A model generated the notes under the pieces. That model had not been told where the DNA came from, made no database searches, and was given only the letters and a program-made list of their open reading frames with translations. The translations under genes were made by a program, and so were the position numbers. A DNA stretch of 64,000 nt. It comes from Testudinibacter aquarius. GTDB lineage: Bacteria > Pseudomonadota > Gammaproteobacteria > Enterobacterales > Pasteurellaceae. The stretch lies in the NCBI RefSeq assembly GCF_004342725.1, contig NZ_SMCP01000004.1:228882-292881 (forward strand), given 5' to 3'. Below are positions 18,854-28,631 of this stretch, piece by piece (within the stretch, counting starts at the first letter, position 1; every line of letters begins with the position of its first letter).

Positions 18854-19876
18854 TTAATGAATATCTTCCAATAATGCGACAATTTCTTCTGGTGGCGGTA
18901 GTTGCCCTTTTAAATCAGAAGGAAGAGTTCGGGTAATTTGATAAGTTGCGACACCAATAGGTTTTTTCGCATCGTGTAGCGTATATTCAACAATAGTCCG
19001 GCTTTTTTCCTTACAAAGAATAATCCCAATAGATGGATTTTCATCCGGCTGACGAATCATATTATCAAGTGCGGTTAAATAAAATTGCATTTTGCCAATA
19101 TATTCGGGTTTAAATTCTCCAATTTTGAGTTCAATGGCAATCAAACAGCGTAATTTACGATGAAAAAGTAATAAATCAATAAAAAAATCTCGTCCATCCA
19201 CTTCTAAACGATACTGGCTTCCCATAAAGGCAAACATTCCACCCATCGCACGCAGAAAATCCTCTACTTTAGCAATCAATGCTCGTTCTAAAGCTGATTC
19301 AGTGTGTAGCTCACTCAAATCTAAAAAATCAAAAAGATAATCATCTTTAACGGCTAATTTCGCCTGATTACGAACGGTTTCAGGCAGCGTTTTATCAAAA
19401 TTAGTTTGTCCAAGCAACGCTTTTTCATAGCTTTGATTTTCGATTTGGTGGGTCAATACTTTTTTTGACCAACCAAATTTTCGACTCATTTTGAGGTAAA
19501 ACTCGCGTTCTTGCATATCTGAACAGCGTTCAAGAATAATAAGATTGTGGCTCCAACTAATTTCTCGCACCAGTGGCACGAGTTTTTCATAGGCTGAGTA
19601 TTTCTCAAAGAAAGCCTTCATTCTCCATAAATTAGAAGATGAAAATCCTGTAACATCAGGAAAACTTTTCTTTAAATCAATCGCTAATTTCTGAACAATC
19701 GATTTTCCCCACCCCTCATCAGCTTTGCGCTCAACCAATAGCTTGCCTAAGTCCCAATACAGCTCAACAAGTGCAGAGTTCGCAGCGCGCAATGCGTTAT
19801 ACTGTGCATCACGCACTCGTTCTTTCACTGAACGTAATAAATCAGCGTAATCACCGCTTAAATCAATTATAGGCAT
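18854..19876 (-). CDS. DUF1016/YhcG family PD-(D/E)XK nuclease-like protein
   Basis: 340 residues. The N-terminal half (about 1-170) is the helical DUF1016 N domain ([44 protein letters not shown]). The C-terminal half carries a PD-(D/E)XK nuclease core with Asp234 ([11 protein letters not shown]) and Glu249-x-Lys251 ([21 protein letters not shown]). The family is linked to DNA processing and defence, and its members often ride in mobile regions; no biochemical role is firmly set. Here it sits inside the menaquinone operon between menB and menC, 14 bases from menC. It carries an uptake sequence at 19070, so it is not a very recent arrival. Confidence 0.85.
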   Translation of the reverse strand: MPIIDLSGDYADLLRSVKERVRDAQYNALRAANSALVELYWDLGKLLVERKADEGWGKSIVQKLAIDLKKSFPDVTGFSSSNLWRMKAFFEKYSAYEKLVPLVREISWSHNLIILERCSDMQEREFYLKMSRKFGWSKKVLTHQIENQSYEKALLGQTNFDKTLPETVRNQAKLAVKDDYLFDFLDLSELHTESALERALIAKVEDFLRAMGGMFAFMGSQYRLEVDGRDFFIDLLLFHRKLRCLIAIELKIGEFKPEYIGKMQFYLTALDNMIRQPDENPSIGIILCKEKSRTIVEYTLHDAKKPIGVATYQITRTLPSDLKGQLPPPEEIVALLEDIH

Positions 19877-19897
19877 AGATTATTCCTTTTAGGAAAA

Positions 19898-20755
19898 CTA
19901 CGGATTACGCTTAAACTTGCTGAAATCCGGTTCGCGCTTTTGGTTGAAGGCGTTGCGCCCTTCTTGCCCCTCTTCGGTCATGTAGAACAGCATGGTGGCG
20001 TTGCCGGCAAGCTCTTGCAATCCTGCTTGTCCGTCGCAGTCGGCGTTTAATGCTGCTTTTAAACAGCGCAGTGCAATCGGGCTGTTTTGTAACATTTCGC
20101 GACACCAGCGCACGGTCTCTTTTTCTAATTCAGCATAAGGAACAACGGTGTTGACCAAGCCCATCTCCAACGCTTCTTGTGCGTTATATTGACGGCATAA
20201 GAACCAAATTTCGCGCGCTTTTTTCTGCCCGACGATGCGTGCCATGTACGATGCGCCCCAACCGCCGTCAAACGAGCCGACTTTCGGTCCGGTTTGTCCA
20301 AACATGGCGTTTTCAGCAGCGATGGTTAAATCACACAACATATGTAACACATGACCACCGCCGATGGCATAACCGGCGACCATCGCCACCACCGGTTTCG
20401 GGCAGCTGCGGATATCGCGTTGAAAATCGAGCACATTTAAGTGGTGTACCCCGCTATCGTCTTTATAACCGCCGTAGTCGCCACGCACTTTCTGATCACC
20501 ACCGGCGCAGAATGCTTTTTCGCCCTGTCCGGTCAGCACGATCACGCCGATTTTTTCATCAAAACGGGCATCAGCAAAGGCGGTAATCATCTCTTTCACC
20601 GTTTGCGGACGGAACGCATTGCGTACTTCCGGGCGGTTGATGGTGATTTTGGCGATACCGTCGGCAGATTTGTGATATAAAATATCATTGTAGCCGTTGC
20701 TGCAATCCTGCCATTCGACCGGGGCGTATAAAAATGCTTCGCTTGGATATAACAT
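19898..20755 (-). CDS. menB: 1,4-dihydroxy-2-naphthoyl-CoA synthase
   Basis: 285-residue crotonase-fold enzyme that closes the naphthoquinone ring from o-succinylbenzoyl-CoA. The oxyanion-hole segments are [11 protein letters not shown] near residue 85 and [19 protein letters not shown] near 130. The [22 protein letters not shown] block and the C-terminal KREPDFSKF tail are specific to MenB rather than other crotonases. It lies 18 bases after menH. Complete and of normal length. Confidence 0.97.
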   Translation of the reverse strand: MLYPSEAFLYAPVEWQDCSNGYNDILYHKSADGIAKITINRPEVRNAFRPQTVKEMITAFADARFDEKIGVIVLTGQGEKAFCAGGDQKVRGDYGGYKDDSGVHHLNVLDFQRDIRSCPKPVVAMVAGYAIGGGHVLHMLCDLTIAAENAMFGQTGPKVGSFDGGWGASYMARIVGQKKAREIWFLCRQYNAQEALEMGLVNTVVPYAELEKETVRWCREMLQNSPIALRCLKAALNADCDGQAGLQELAGNATMLFYMTEEGQEGRNAFNQKREPDFSKFKRNP

Positions 20756-20773
20756 ACTGTTTCCTTCTTATAT

Positions 20774-21526
20774 TTAAACTAAAAGTGCGGTCAGCTTTGC
20801 CGCAAAATCATCGGGATTTTCAAGATGGGCGTTGTGTCCTGCCTGTTGAATCAGGGTTAAATTTAACTGATTTTGTTGTGCCTGTGCACGAAATTTTTGA
20901 TCGTATTCGCCACAAAAAAAACGAATCGGCAAATCTGTTGACCGCACTTTAGCGGCTAAATTGGGCTGTTTTGCCAACGAAGTTGCCAGCAACATTTGTG
21001 CAATATTTACGCCGCAATTGGGGGTGCGTTTTTCAACTAATGCTTGCCGTTGTGCCATGTTTAAATTAGCAAATACCGGTTGTTGATACCAGTCATTCAA
21101 TACCACACTTGGTGATTCGGTCGCAAAGCGGTGCGCCCACGTCTGATCGTTCAGCCACCGCATTTGTTTTTCAGCTTCTGTATGCAAGCCTAAATTGGCC
21201 CCCTCAACAATCAACCCTTGCAAATAGCCACGTTCAATCTGGGACTGCAACGCATAATACAGCGCAATTCGCCCACCGAGCGAATAACCGATTAACCAAT
21301 AGGGCTTGCCACCCACCGCACTTTGGATTTTTTCTGCCAAATACCCCCCAGTTTGGGCAAAATCAGCAACCCTTGTCGCTTTTTGCCTGCCGTGTAGCGG
21401 CAGATCCAAGCTAACACAATGAAAGTGCGGTAAATGAGCGATTACCGGCTGCCAATCGGCCTGTGTGCCCAACAACCCATGTAGAAAGACCAAACACGGC
21501 TTTGGCTGCTCGCCGTTAGCTGCCAA
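20774..21526 (-). CDS. menH: SHCHC synthase (alpha/beta hydrolase)
   Basis: About 250 residues. It eliminates pyruvate from SEPHCHC to give SHCHC. The alpha/beta-hydrolase fold shows LVFLHGLLGTQADWQPV, the nucleophile elbow GYSLGGR with its Ser, and the C-terminal AGHNAHLENPDDF with the catalytic His. No ATG is available. I chose TTG 21526 because GGAG precedes it at good spacing and the overlap with menD is only 11 bases; TTG 21550 is the alternative. Confidence 0.9.
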   Translation of the reverse strand: MAANGEQPKPCLVFLHGLLGTQADWQPVIAHLPHFHCVSLDLPLHGRQKATRVADFAQTGGYLAEKIQSAVGGKPYWLIGYSLGGRIALYYALQSQIERGYLQGLIVEGANLGLHTEAEKQMRWLNDQTWAHRFATESPSVVLNDWYQQPVFANLNMAQRQALVEKRTPNCGVNIAQMLLATSLAKQPNLAAKVRSTDLPIRFFCGEYDQKFRAQAQQNQLNLTLIQQAGHNAHLENPDDFAAKLTALLV

Positions 21527-23222
21527 TCTGCGCTCCGGCAATTTGTTCAATCAACGATTTATAAATTTTGCTGCCATCGTTCGGATTGACTTTAATCTCG
21601 ATGATGCTCGTCTCTTTACGTCCATAAGCCTGTTTCAATACCGAATTCAGATCCGCCCAGGTATAAGGACGGCTGTAGTTAATATTGAACATTGCCGCCG
21701 CCTGTGAGAAATCCAGCCCGTGTCCTAAACGATAAAACTGCTCTTTCACGCTTTCATCGACCGGCAACATATCAAAAATGGCACCACCGTTGTTATTGAT
21801 CACAAATAGGATCGTTGGTTGTTTGACTTGCTTAAACAGCGCCAGCGAGTTGAGATCATAGAGCGTTGAAATATCACCGATCATCGCTACCAGCGGTTGG
21901 TTAGTGCCGATTGCCACCCCTGCTGCGGTTGCCAACAAGCCGTCAATGCCGCTGGCACCTCGGTTGGTGTAAACCGGATAGCCTTCCGGCAGCTTACAGA
22001 GTGCATCCACCAAACGGACAAACAAGCTGTTGCCCAAAAACAACGATCCGTTGCTCGGCAACACACGACTGACATGATGCGCCAACGACGCTTCGTTTAA
22101 ATTGCCGCCTATTTGTTGTTCGATAAAGCTGGCGCAAAATTGCGATAGTGCCAGCGGCTCCAGCAACCACGGACGCTGACGCAGCGGCGGGTGGGCACGC
22201 AGCCAGTGATGCGCTTTCACATTAAAGCGAGTGTGTTGATGGTGATGCGGATCGAGATCTTTCTGTGATGCCTCAATCAACCAAAATTCACCTTTGAATT
22301 GTGCCAGGAAGCGATTGACCCGTTTGCTGATAATCTGACTGCCGAATTGCAATACGATTTCTGCTTGCAATAATTTTTGTTGAACAATCTCATTCGCCAG
22401 CCAAATATCGGCATACGGCAATGACGACTCAAGCCCCGACTGAATATCGCTGATCACCACCCACCCCATGGTCGCCGCCCAAGCGGAAATGCCCATGCTT
22501 TGTTCCAGCGGCAATTTGCCGACCACGATCACACCTTGCTTGGTACGCCAATAGTCCCAATTTTCGTGAATCAGCACCTCACTTTGCTGCTCGGCATACG
22601 CAATCCACGGCTGTTTTTTGCCCGCCCAACGGTTAAAATCGACTAATGCCGGGAAATGCTGAATTTCATTTTCATCGGCAAGATAAAGCGGTTCGGCAAA
22701 CGGCAGATTGAAATGTAATACGCCGTGAGTAAGGCGTTGCTGCTGACAGGCTTGATCGATACGGCTCAATAACCACGCTGTCGAATAATCTTCGCTCGGA
22801 CGCGGGAAATTGATCGCGGCGATCGGATAATCGGCGAAGATTCCTTGCTGTTGAATCGCTTGATTAGCGCCGCAACCAATCAGTTCCGGCGGACGGTCGG
22901 CGGTCAGCACGATCAAATTATGTCCGCTCTGTGTGGCTTCGATAATTGCCGGGTATAAATTGGCGGCGGCCGTGCCGGAGGTGACGATAATTGCTACCGG
23001 CGTATTGCTGGCTTTTGCTAAGCCCAGCGCCAAAAAGCCCAAACCGCGTTCATCAAAATGGGTATGACAGGTTACACGATGCCCGTCTTCCAGTCGCACG
23101 GCTTCCAAGGTCAACGGCGTGGAACGCGAACCGGGTGCAATACAAATGTGCTGCACCCCATTGCGCACTATACTTTCTAAAACCACTCTCGCCCAACAGC
23201 GATTCAATACCGCAACTGACAT
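21516..23222 (-). CDS. menD: 2-succinyl-5-enolpyruvyl-6-hydroxy-3-cyclohexene-1-carboxylate synthase
   Basis: 568-residue thiamine diphosphate enzyme that joins decarboxylated 2-oxoglutarate to isochorismate, the first committed step of menaquinone synthesis. The PYR domain opens with CIAPGSRSTPLTLEA and carries the catalytic Glu region VTSGTAAANLYPA. The ThDP-binding GDISTLYDLNSLALFKQ and VINNNGGAIF segments lie near residue 440-470. ATG start, full length. The second gene of the cluster, 31 bases after menF. Confidence 0.96.
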   Translation of the reverse strand: MSVAVLNRCWARVVLESIVRNGVQHICIAPGSRSTPLTLEAVRLEDGHRVTCHTHFDERGLGFLALGLAKASNTPVAIIVTSGTAAANLYPAIIEATQSGHNLIVLTADRPPELIGCGANQAIQQQGIFADYPIAAINFPRPSEDYSTAWLLSRIDQACQQQRLTHGVLHFNLPFAEPLYLADENEIQHFPALVDFNRWAGKKQPWIAYAEQQSEVLIHENWDYWRTKQGVIVVGKLPLEQSMGISAWAATMGWVVISDIQSGLESSLPYADIWLANEIVQQKLLQAEIVLQFGSQIISKRVNRFLAQFKGEFWLIEASQKDLDPHHHQHTRFNVKAHHWLRAHPPLRQRPWLLEPLALSQFCASFIEQQIGGNLNEASLAHHVSRVLPSNGSLFLGNSLFVRLVDALCKLPEGYPVYTNRGASGIDGLLATAAGVAIGTNQPLVAMIGDISTLYDLNSLALFKQVKQPTILFVINNNGGAIFDMLPVDESVKEQFYRLGHGLDFSQAAAMFNINYSRPYTWADLNSVLKQAYGRKETSIIEIKVNPNDGSKIYKSLIEQIAGAQIGS

Positions 23223-23253
23223 TCCTCTACTCCATCTTTATCCACGGGAAATT

Positions 23254-24540
23254 TTATGCCGGAAATAACAACAGGATTCCCGCTGCTTTTCGTTCGATCT
23301 CCTGCCATTCTAACAAGGGAACGGAACCGGCAACAATACCTGCGCCGGTGAAAATCATTATTTTATCTTGATTTAACAAGGTTGAGCGGATCGCAACACA
23401 AAATTCGCTGTTTGCCAACGACATCACACCCAAAGTGCCGGCATACCACTCGCGCCGAAAATTTTGCCGCGTGGCAATAAAATTCAAGGCGGCTCGGTCC
23501 GGCAGTCCACCCACTGCCGCACTGGGATGAATCGCACTCAAACAGGTGCTGTCATCGGCATCCGGGTAAAGTTTAGCGGCAATTTTGCGTACCAGATGCT
23601 GCACATAACTTAGTTTACGACTGGTCAAACTTTCAATATCCAGATGCTGACTGAAATTCGCCAATTTTGCACAAATATCCTCCACCACCAAGCGATTTTC
23701 ATGAATATTTTTGCGGTCTTGCAACAGCCACTGTTGCTGTTGCTCGGTTTGCTGCGGATCATCACTACTGACCGCTGTTCCCGCCAACGCCTCAGTGATC
23801 AACCGTTGCCGATCACGCTGATACAAGCGTTCCGGACTCGCCCCTAAAAAAACCTGCTCCGGCGTTTGCGCCCACAAAAAATAGTAACAATCGGCGTGCT
23901 GAACACGCGCCTGCGCCACTAAATCATAGGGATTTACTGCGGTATCGCTGCGATATGTTTTTTTCTGTGCCAACACCACTTTGGTAAAATGCCCTTGCTC
24001 AATCTGCGCCAAGGCTTCGCCGACTAGCGCCTGCCACTCGTTTTCACTGTAGTTTTGCGTTTCAAGGCGTAATGTTGTCTGAACCTGTTTCAATGGCAGC
24101 GGCGGAGACAATCCTTGCAAGAAAGCCTCGACCGCACTTTGCTGATCATCGGCGGACAAGGTCAGGGTGATGCGCCATGTTTGCGCCCGTTGCTCCAGCC
24201 ACAATCGCGGCAGATAAAAATGCGCCTCCCCCTCAAAAGTCAAGCCGCCGACCAATTGCAGCTGCTGCATTGGGTAGGCCGTCAAAAACGCTTGCGCTGC
24301 TGCCAACTCGGTAAAATAGTTTACCTGTCCCAATGCGACACATTGCGTTGCGCTTTCTCTGGCTTGCCAAAAAAATTGCGGGTAACAGCACTGTCCTTTT
24401 AGCCAAGCCAACACATCGTCGCTCGCTGAATCCGGCGTAAATTCCAGCTGATACTGGCTGATTGCTGAGTTTTGCGCGCTGAAGTCATGCGCATTCAACC
24501 GTTGTCGTAATTGTTGTTTTATCTGTTGCCAACAGTCCAT
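23254..24540 (-). CDS. menF: menaquinone-specific isochorismate synthase
   Basis: 428 residues of the chorismate-utilising family. It isomerises chorismate to isochorismate. Landmarks: FTKVVLAQKKTY near residue 190, FLGASPERLYQRDR near 240, ITEALAGTAVSSDD near 255, and the C-terminal HPSAAVGGLPDRAAL and FTGAGIVAGSVPLLEWQEIE, which hold the Mg2+ and chorismate ligands. TTG 24549 is possible, but ATG 24540 (MDCWQQIKQQL) is preferred. It heads menF-D-H-B-(DUF1016)-C. Confidence 0.94.
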   Translation of the reverse strand: MDCWQQIKQQLRQRLNAHDFSAQNSAISQYQLEFTPDSASDDVLAWLKGQCCYPQFFWQARESATQCVALGQVNYFTELAAAQAFLTAYPMQQLQLVGGLTFEGEAHFYLPRLWLEQRAQTWRITLTLSADDQQSAVEAFLQGLSPPLPLKQVQTTLRLETQNYSENEWQALVGEALAQIEQGHFTKVVLAQKKTYRSDTAVNPYDLVAQARVQHADCYYFLWAQTPEQVFLGASPERLYQRDRQRLITEALAGTAVSSDDPQQTEQQQQWLLQDRKNIHENRLVVEDICAKLANFSQHLDIESLTSRKLSYVQHLVRKIAAKLYPDADDSTCLSAIHPSAAVGGLPDRAALNFIATRQNFRREWYAGTLGVMSLANSEFCVAIRSTLLNQDKIMIFTGAGIVAGSVPLLEWQEIERKAAGILLLFPA

Positions 24541-24750
24541 AACGTCCAATCTTGTCTTAAGTTATCAATCGTCGTAATCGAAGACCTATCATTCAGTGTC
24601 TCGATCCTTGCCTATTCGGCATATAAAGCCCTAATTTTACCGCACTTTAAAATAAATATTTACTAAATCTTTCCATTTTTCGCAAATAAGCGTAGAGTAA
24701 ATAAATTCATTTTCATCGACTGTTTTTAACGCATTAATCAAGGGTTAACC

Positions 24751-25965
24751 ATGAATATTTTCCCTAAATCCAATAAATTAGAACATGTTTGCTACGATAT
24801 TCGCGGCAAAGTGCACAAAGAAGCGGTGCGCCTAGAGGAAGAAGGACATAAAATTTTAAAACTGAATATCGGCAACACGGCCCCGTTCGGCTTCGATGCG
24901 CCGGATGAAGTGCTAGTCGATATCATCCGCAACTTGCCAACCGCCCAAGGTTATTGCGAATCAAAAGGATTGTACTCTGCGCGCAAAGCAGTGGTGCAGT
25001 ATTACCAATCCAAAGGGGTGGTAGATTCCACAGTGAACGATGTCTATATCGGCAATGGTGGTTCAGAGTTGATCACCATGTCGATGCAAGCGTTATTAAA
25101 TGATGGCGATGAAGTCTTGGTGCCGATGCCGGATTATCCGCTTTGGACGGCAGCGGTAACCCTTTCCGGCGGCAAAGCGGTGCATTATGTCTGTGATGAA
25201 CAGGCGGACTGGTTTCCAGATCTCGCCGATATTAAAAGCAAAGTCACTGCACGCACTAAAGCCATTATCTTAATCAATCCAAATAATCCGACCGGTGCCG
25301 TCTACAGCAAAGCAGTGCTACTAGAAATTGCCGAAGTCGCACGCCAGCACAATTTATTGATTTTCGCCGATGAAGTATACGACAAAATTCTCTACGACGG
25401 TGCAGTACACCATCACATTGCCGCCCTTGCGCCAGATTTATTGACCATTACCATTAACAGCTTGTCCAAAGCATATCGCAGCTGCGGCTTCCGCCAAGGG
25501 TGGATGATTTTGAACGGCCCGAAAGATAAGGCAAAAGGCTATATCGAAGGCTTGGATATGATGGCGTCGATGCGCCTGTGCGCCAATGTGCCGATGCAAC
25601 ATGCGATTCAAACCGCACTTGGCGGCTATCAAAGTATCAATGAATTGATTTTGCCGAACGGACGTTTGTTAGAACAACGTAATCTCGCCTATGACCTGCT
25701 GAATCAAATTCCGGGTGTGAGCTGTGTCAAGCCGATGGGGGCGTTATATCTGTTCCCAAAACTGGATATGAAAAAATTCAACCTATATGACGATGAAAAA
25801 ATGGTGCTCGACCTACTACGCCAAGAGAAAGTGTTGATCGTACACGGCCGCGGCTTTAACTGGCACCAACCGGACCATTTCCGCATTGTCACCCTGCCTT
25901 ATGTCACCCAACTGGAAGATGCGATTAACAAAATCGCACGCTTCTTAAGCACTTATCGGCAGTAA
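24751..25965 (+). CDS. alaA: glutamate-pyruvate aminotransferase
   Basis: 404-residue class I PLP aminotransferase of the AlaA (YfbQ) type, the main alanine-forming transaminase. The PLP lysine is in SLSKAYRSCGFRQGW near residue 235. INPNNPTGAVYSK near 178 and the FADEVYDKILYDG Asp/Tyr near 210 fit the fold, and the final FRIVTLPYV segment holds the carboxylate-binding Arg. It is a lone gene on the plus strand, divergent from menF across about 210 bases. Confidence 0.95.
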   Translation: MNIFPKSNKLEHVCYDIRGKVHKEAVRLEEEGHKILKLNIGNTAPFGFDAPDEVLVDIIRNLPTAQGYCESKGLYSARKAVVQYYQSKGVVDSTVNDVYIGNGGSELITMSMQALLNDGDEVLVPMPDYPLWTAAVTLSGGKAVHYVCDEQADWFPDLADIKSKVTARTKAIILINPNNPTGAVYSKAVLLEIAEVARQHNLLIFADEVYDKILYDGAVHHHIAALAPDLLTITINSLSKAYRSCGFRQGWMILNGPKDKAKGYIEGLDMMASMRLCANVPMQHAIQTALGGYQSINELILPNGRLLEQRNLAYDLLNQIPGVSCVKPMGALYLFPKLDMKKFNLYDDEKMVLDLLRQEKVLIVHGRGFNWHQPDHFRIVTLPYVTQLEDAINKIARFLSTYRQ

Positions 25966-25981
25966 GCAAACAAAATCAGTA

Positions 25982-26007
25982 AAAACTGCGCTCAATTGCG
26001 CAGTTTT
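25982..26007. terminator. bidirectional terminator between alaA and hutZ
   Basis: Perfect 10-bp stem AAAACTGCGC / GCGCAGTTTT with a 6-base loop between two convergent genes. A T-rich arm end on either strand gives it U-tract character in both directions. Confidence 0.8.
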
Positions 26008-26034
26008 ACATTAACGCTTAATATACTCACGCTT

Positions 26035-26550
26035 TTATCGCGATAAATGTCCCTGCTGTAAATGGATGGCTCCGACTAAATCATCCGAGCTGACTTTAAA
26101 TGCCTGCCCGAATCCTTTAACAAACAATCCTTGTTCAGGAATTAAATTAAATAGGGTGAAATCCTGCAACGAAGACAAATGCTGCACCACCTCACCGTGC
26201 CTTGCCACCAGTGCCAGTGTGCCTCGTTGCCATTCCGTCGAGTCGTATGGCACAATTTCTGCTGTCGCATCAAACGAAAGACGGCGACGTGCAAAAATCT
26301 GACGACTCTGTTCCTCATCTTCAATCAGCATTAACGATACTTTCGGCACTTGTTTTAAGTTTCGTGCGTGACGCGCAACATCAGAAATAAAAACATAATA
26401 TCCCCTGTCATTTAACACAAAAGGCGCATAACTGATATTCGGATTACCTTCAGCATCTACGGTTGCCAATAATAGTGTTCTGCATTGCTGTTTCATTGCC
26501 TGAATTTCAGGACCTAAACGATTTTGTAACCGCTCTCGTCGATCTGCCAT
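26035..26550 (-). CDS. hutZ: haem utilisation protein HutZ (HugZ family)
   Basis: 171-residue split-barrel protein of the pyridoxamine-oxidase-like HugZ/HutZ family, which binds and oxidatively degrades haem in the cytoplasm to release iron. Visible features: TLLLATVDAEGNPNISYAPF near residue 27 (first strands), GYYVFISDVARHARNLKQVPK near 50 (as VFISDVARHARNL) and a short C-terminal tail with a late histidine (QQGHLSR), the place where Vibrio HutZ has its haem-ligating His. It follows hutX by 15 bases; both depend on the same transcript as hutW. Confidence 0.9.
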   Translation of the reverse strand: MADRRERLQNRLGPEIQAMKQQCRTLLLATVDAEGNPNISYAPFVLNDRGYYVFISDVARHARNLKQVPKVSLMLIEDEEQSRQIFARRRLSFDATAEIVPYDSTEWQRGTLALVARHGEVVQHLSSLQDFTLFNLIPEQGLFVKGFGQAFKVSSDDLVGAIHLQQGHLSR

Positions 26551-26565
26551 AGTTATTATATCCTG

Positions 26566-27072
26566 TTATTGTTGTATAAATAAGTGTTTAAACTGCTCAA
26601 TTTGCTGCGGATACAGCGTTCTCTGTCGATCTCGCCCTAGATAAACTTTAAAAATAACATTACCGCTTGCGGCAATAAAGGCAAAAGCGTAGCTCTCTTT
26701 GCGACGAAAAGGCTTATTCAGTAATACAATTTTCTTGATTGCCTCTAATTTCAAATGCCCATGCCAGGCACTGTTACTGTCGCCTTTCATATTTAAATTA
26801 AAATAGCCATATCCGTTTTTTCCACCGGGAAATGGACCGGAAACTTCAAAAATGGAACCTTCTTTTTCAATAATCGTTATCAGTTTCCCCCACTCACTCA
26901 GCTTTCCCAACAATGCTTCCGCCTCTGCACTATCAAAAACCCGGATAAAAGGTGATGGCAACGCTAAAATAACCAAGCCTTCTGGCTGTTTTAACGCAGC
27001 AGCTAGCTCCGATGTCAACAGTTCGGGATTTTCCATCAATAAATCAGCAACCTGTTTTTTTAATTTTTCCAT
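26566..27072 (-). CDS. hutX: haem utilisation cytosolic carrier HutX (HuvX/ChuX family)
   Basis: 168 residues. HutX/ChuX proteins are haem- or anaerobilin-binding dimers that pass haem to HutZ or take up the product of the radical-SAM enzyme HutW/ChuW. Family blocks: GKLITIIEKEGSIFEVSGPFP near residue 80 (as TIIEKEGSIFEVSGPFP), GYGYFNLNMK near 108, HGHLKLEAIKKIVLL near 122 and a conserved FIAASGNVIFKVYLGRD near 138. It starts 65 bases after the receptor remnant, suggesting the two once formed a single unit. Confidence 0.9.
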   Translation of the reverse strand: MEKLKKQVADLLMENPELLTSELAAALKQPEGLVILALPSPFIRVFDSAEAEALLGKLSEWGKLITIIEKEGSIFEVSGPFPGGKNGYGYFNLNMKGDSNSAWHGHLKLEAIKKIVLLNKPFRRKESYAFAFIAASGNVIFKVYLGRDRQRTLYPQQIEQFKHLFIQQ

Positions 27073-27137
27073 GCTTTATTCCTTCATATATTATTTCTTT
27101 AAACCGCACTTAACATTTACTCATTCAGTAAACCTGA

Positions 27138-27233
27138 CTAAAATTCATAGCGCACGCCAAGTGTAAAATCTCGACCCGGTGCGCTATAAGAGGGTTTAAA
27201 CATAATACTATCCTTCTTGCTGGTAAATTTCAC
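27138..27233 (-). pseudogene. C-terminal scrap of a TonB-dependent haem receptor
   Basis: The 222-base gap between hutW and hutX contains, on the minus strand, an open 31-codon run ending in PSYSAPGRDFTLGVRYEF and a TAG at 27140-27138. PSYxAPGRxFxLGxxYxF is the final beta-strand of haem/haemoglobin TonB-dependent receptors, ending in the aromatic needed for barrel assembly. Nothing of the rest of the roughly 2-kb gene remains; upstream codons become Leu/Phe-rich noise up to the hutW stop at 27295. It is the footprint of a deleted receptor gene from a former hutW-receptor-hutX-hutZ operon. Confidence 0.75.
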
Positions 27234-27294
27234 AATAACGTTAAAAATAAGCTCAACACGATTTAAAAATAAAAATAAATTTCCATTTTTATCT

Positions 27295-28599
27295 TTAATC
27301 TGCTTTTAAAAAAATAAATTGTTGCAATGCATTTAATAATTGACTAGCCCAAAAACGCCCTTTCGATGTTAATCTCAATGATGTATTTTGATATAAACAC
27401 AACCCGCTTTGTTGCCATTGCTCAAATAATGGCGTTAATATCGATAATTCTTCGGCATTAAAATAACGTCCGCACGCTAGAAATCCTTTTTCTATGCCGC
27501 CCTGCACAACCGCACTTTTATCAGCCCAAGACGGTCTTTGCATTAATATTGCAATCGGTTTTTGATTTTGGCTAACTTGCTGATAATAATTAGGCAATTC
27601 TCGTTGTTGCATAAAACTCCAACGCCCGATATTTCCACCGGCAGCACAACCAAATGCTAAACAATTCGAATGTTCTTTAATTAACAAATTATATAAATTA
27701 CGCTCTCTCGTATTCCTTGCCCAATGACTATTACTGATTTGCTGCCAATTATATTCAGTTAATTGTTTTAATCCTTGTAAATATAACTGCTGCTGCTCTT
27801 CAAAAGTCGCAATTGAAATACGCTGTGCCGCCACAGACTTGCCTAATATTGTATTTGGTAAAACATTTAAAGCATAAAGATCAACGCCGTCCATTTGCAA
27901 AGATTCTATCCATTCTAAATCTTTTGTTAATACCTCAGAGGTTTGCCCTGGCAAGCCGAATAGCAGATCGCAGACAATTGCTCCTTGATTAAGCTTTATC
28001 AGATAATCAATAAACTCAAGGACTTGCTCCTGAGTTGATTGCCGCCCAAGCTTACGTCGGATATCAGTGTCAAAGGTTTGCACACCAATAGAGATCCGAT
28101 TCGCTCCGGCTGCAAAACAAGCGGCCAATTTCTCTTTATTTTCTTCTGAAACCCGAGTTTCGATCGTAATTTCACAATCGCTTGCCAATGGCAAATAACT
28201 TTTTAACGCCTGTAAAATAATCAATAAATTATGAGTCGAAAGTGCGGTTGGCGTGCCACCGCCAAAATAAACCGCCTGTATAGGATTCTGCTGATATACT
28301 TTATTCTGACTATGTTGTTGAATCTCTTTTAATAGAAATTCGGTGTAATTTTGCGCTGCATTTATTTCAAATCGATTCTGATAAAATCCACAAAATTTAC
28401 AGTGTGTTTCACAGAAAGGAATATGTAGATATAACAATGTTTTTTGGTATCCATTATCAATTTGCTGTAATTCACTCCACTGCTGCTGAATTATTGAACG
28501 ATCAATCGGCACACTTCCTGCCCAAGGCATTGTTGCCTTTCTTGAAGAAAATGGCATCCCCTCAGGTTGAGCAAAAAAGCGACTAATATCATATTCCAT
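27295..28599 (-). CDS. hutW: radical SAM haem-degrading enzyme HutW (ChuW family)
   Basis: 434 residues. The radical SAM cluster motif is CETHCKFC (Cys63, Cys67, Cys70), preceded by YLHIPF and followed by YFGGGTPTALS, as in HemN-like proteins. HutW/ChuW methyltransferases open haem anaerobically to anaerobilin, releasing iron without oxygen. The neighbouring hutX and hutZ support this over coproporphyrinogen dehydrogenase. The frame is open to 28638, but ATG 28599 (MEYDISRFFAQPEG) fits the family start better. It is transcribed away from the plus-strand haem operon across a Fur-type promoter. Confidence 0.88.
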   Translation of the reverse strand: MEYDISRFFAQPEGMPFSSRKATMPWAGSVPIDRSIIQQQWSELQQIDNGYQKTLLYLHIPFCETHCKFCGFYQNRFEINAAQNYTEFLLKEIQQHSQNKVYQQNPIQAVYFGGGTPTALSTHNLLIILQALKSYLPLASDCEITIETRVSEENKEKLAACFAAGANRISIGVQTFDTDIRRKLGRQSTQEQVLEFIDYLIKLNQGAIVCDLLFGLPGQTSEVLTKDLEWIESLQMDGVDLYALNVLPNTILGKSVAAQRISIATFEEQQQLYLQGLKQLTEYNWQQISNSHWARNTRERNLYNLLIKEHSNCLAFGCAAGGNIGRWSFMQQRELPNYYQQVSQNQKPIAILMQRPSWADKSAVVQGGIEKGFLACGRYFNAEELSILTPLFEQWQQSGLCLYQNTSLRLTSKGRFWASQLLNALQQFIFLKAD

Positions 28600-28631
28600 A
28601 TTTATTTTCCCAAAGAAAGAAAAAAACCCAC

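Noticed and set aside
27295..28599. Oxygen-independent coproporphyrinogen III dehydrogenase (HemN)
   Set aside because: Shares the radical SAM motif, but the context with hutX, hutZ and a Fur box fits HutW/ChuW.
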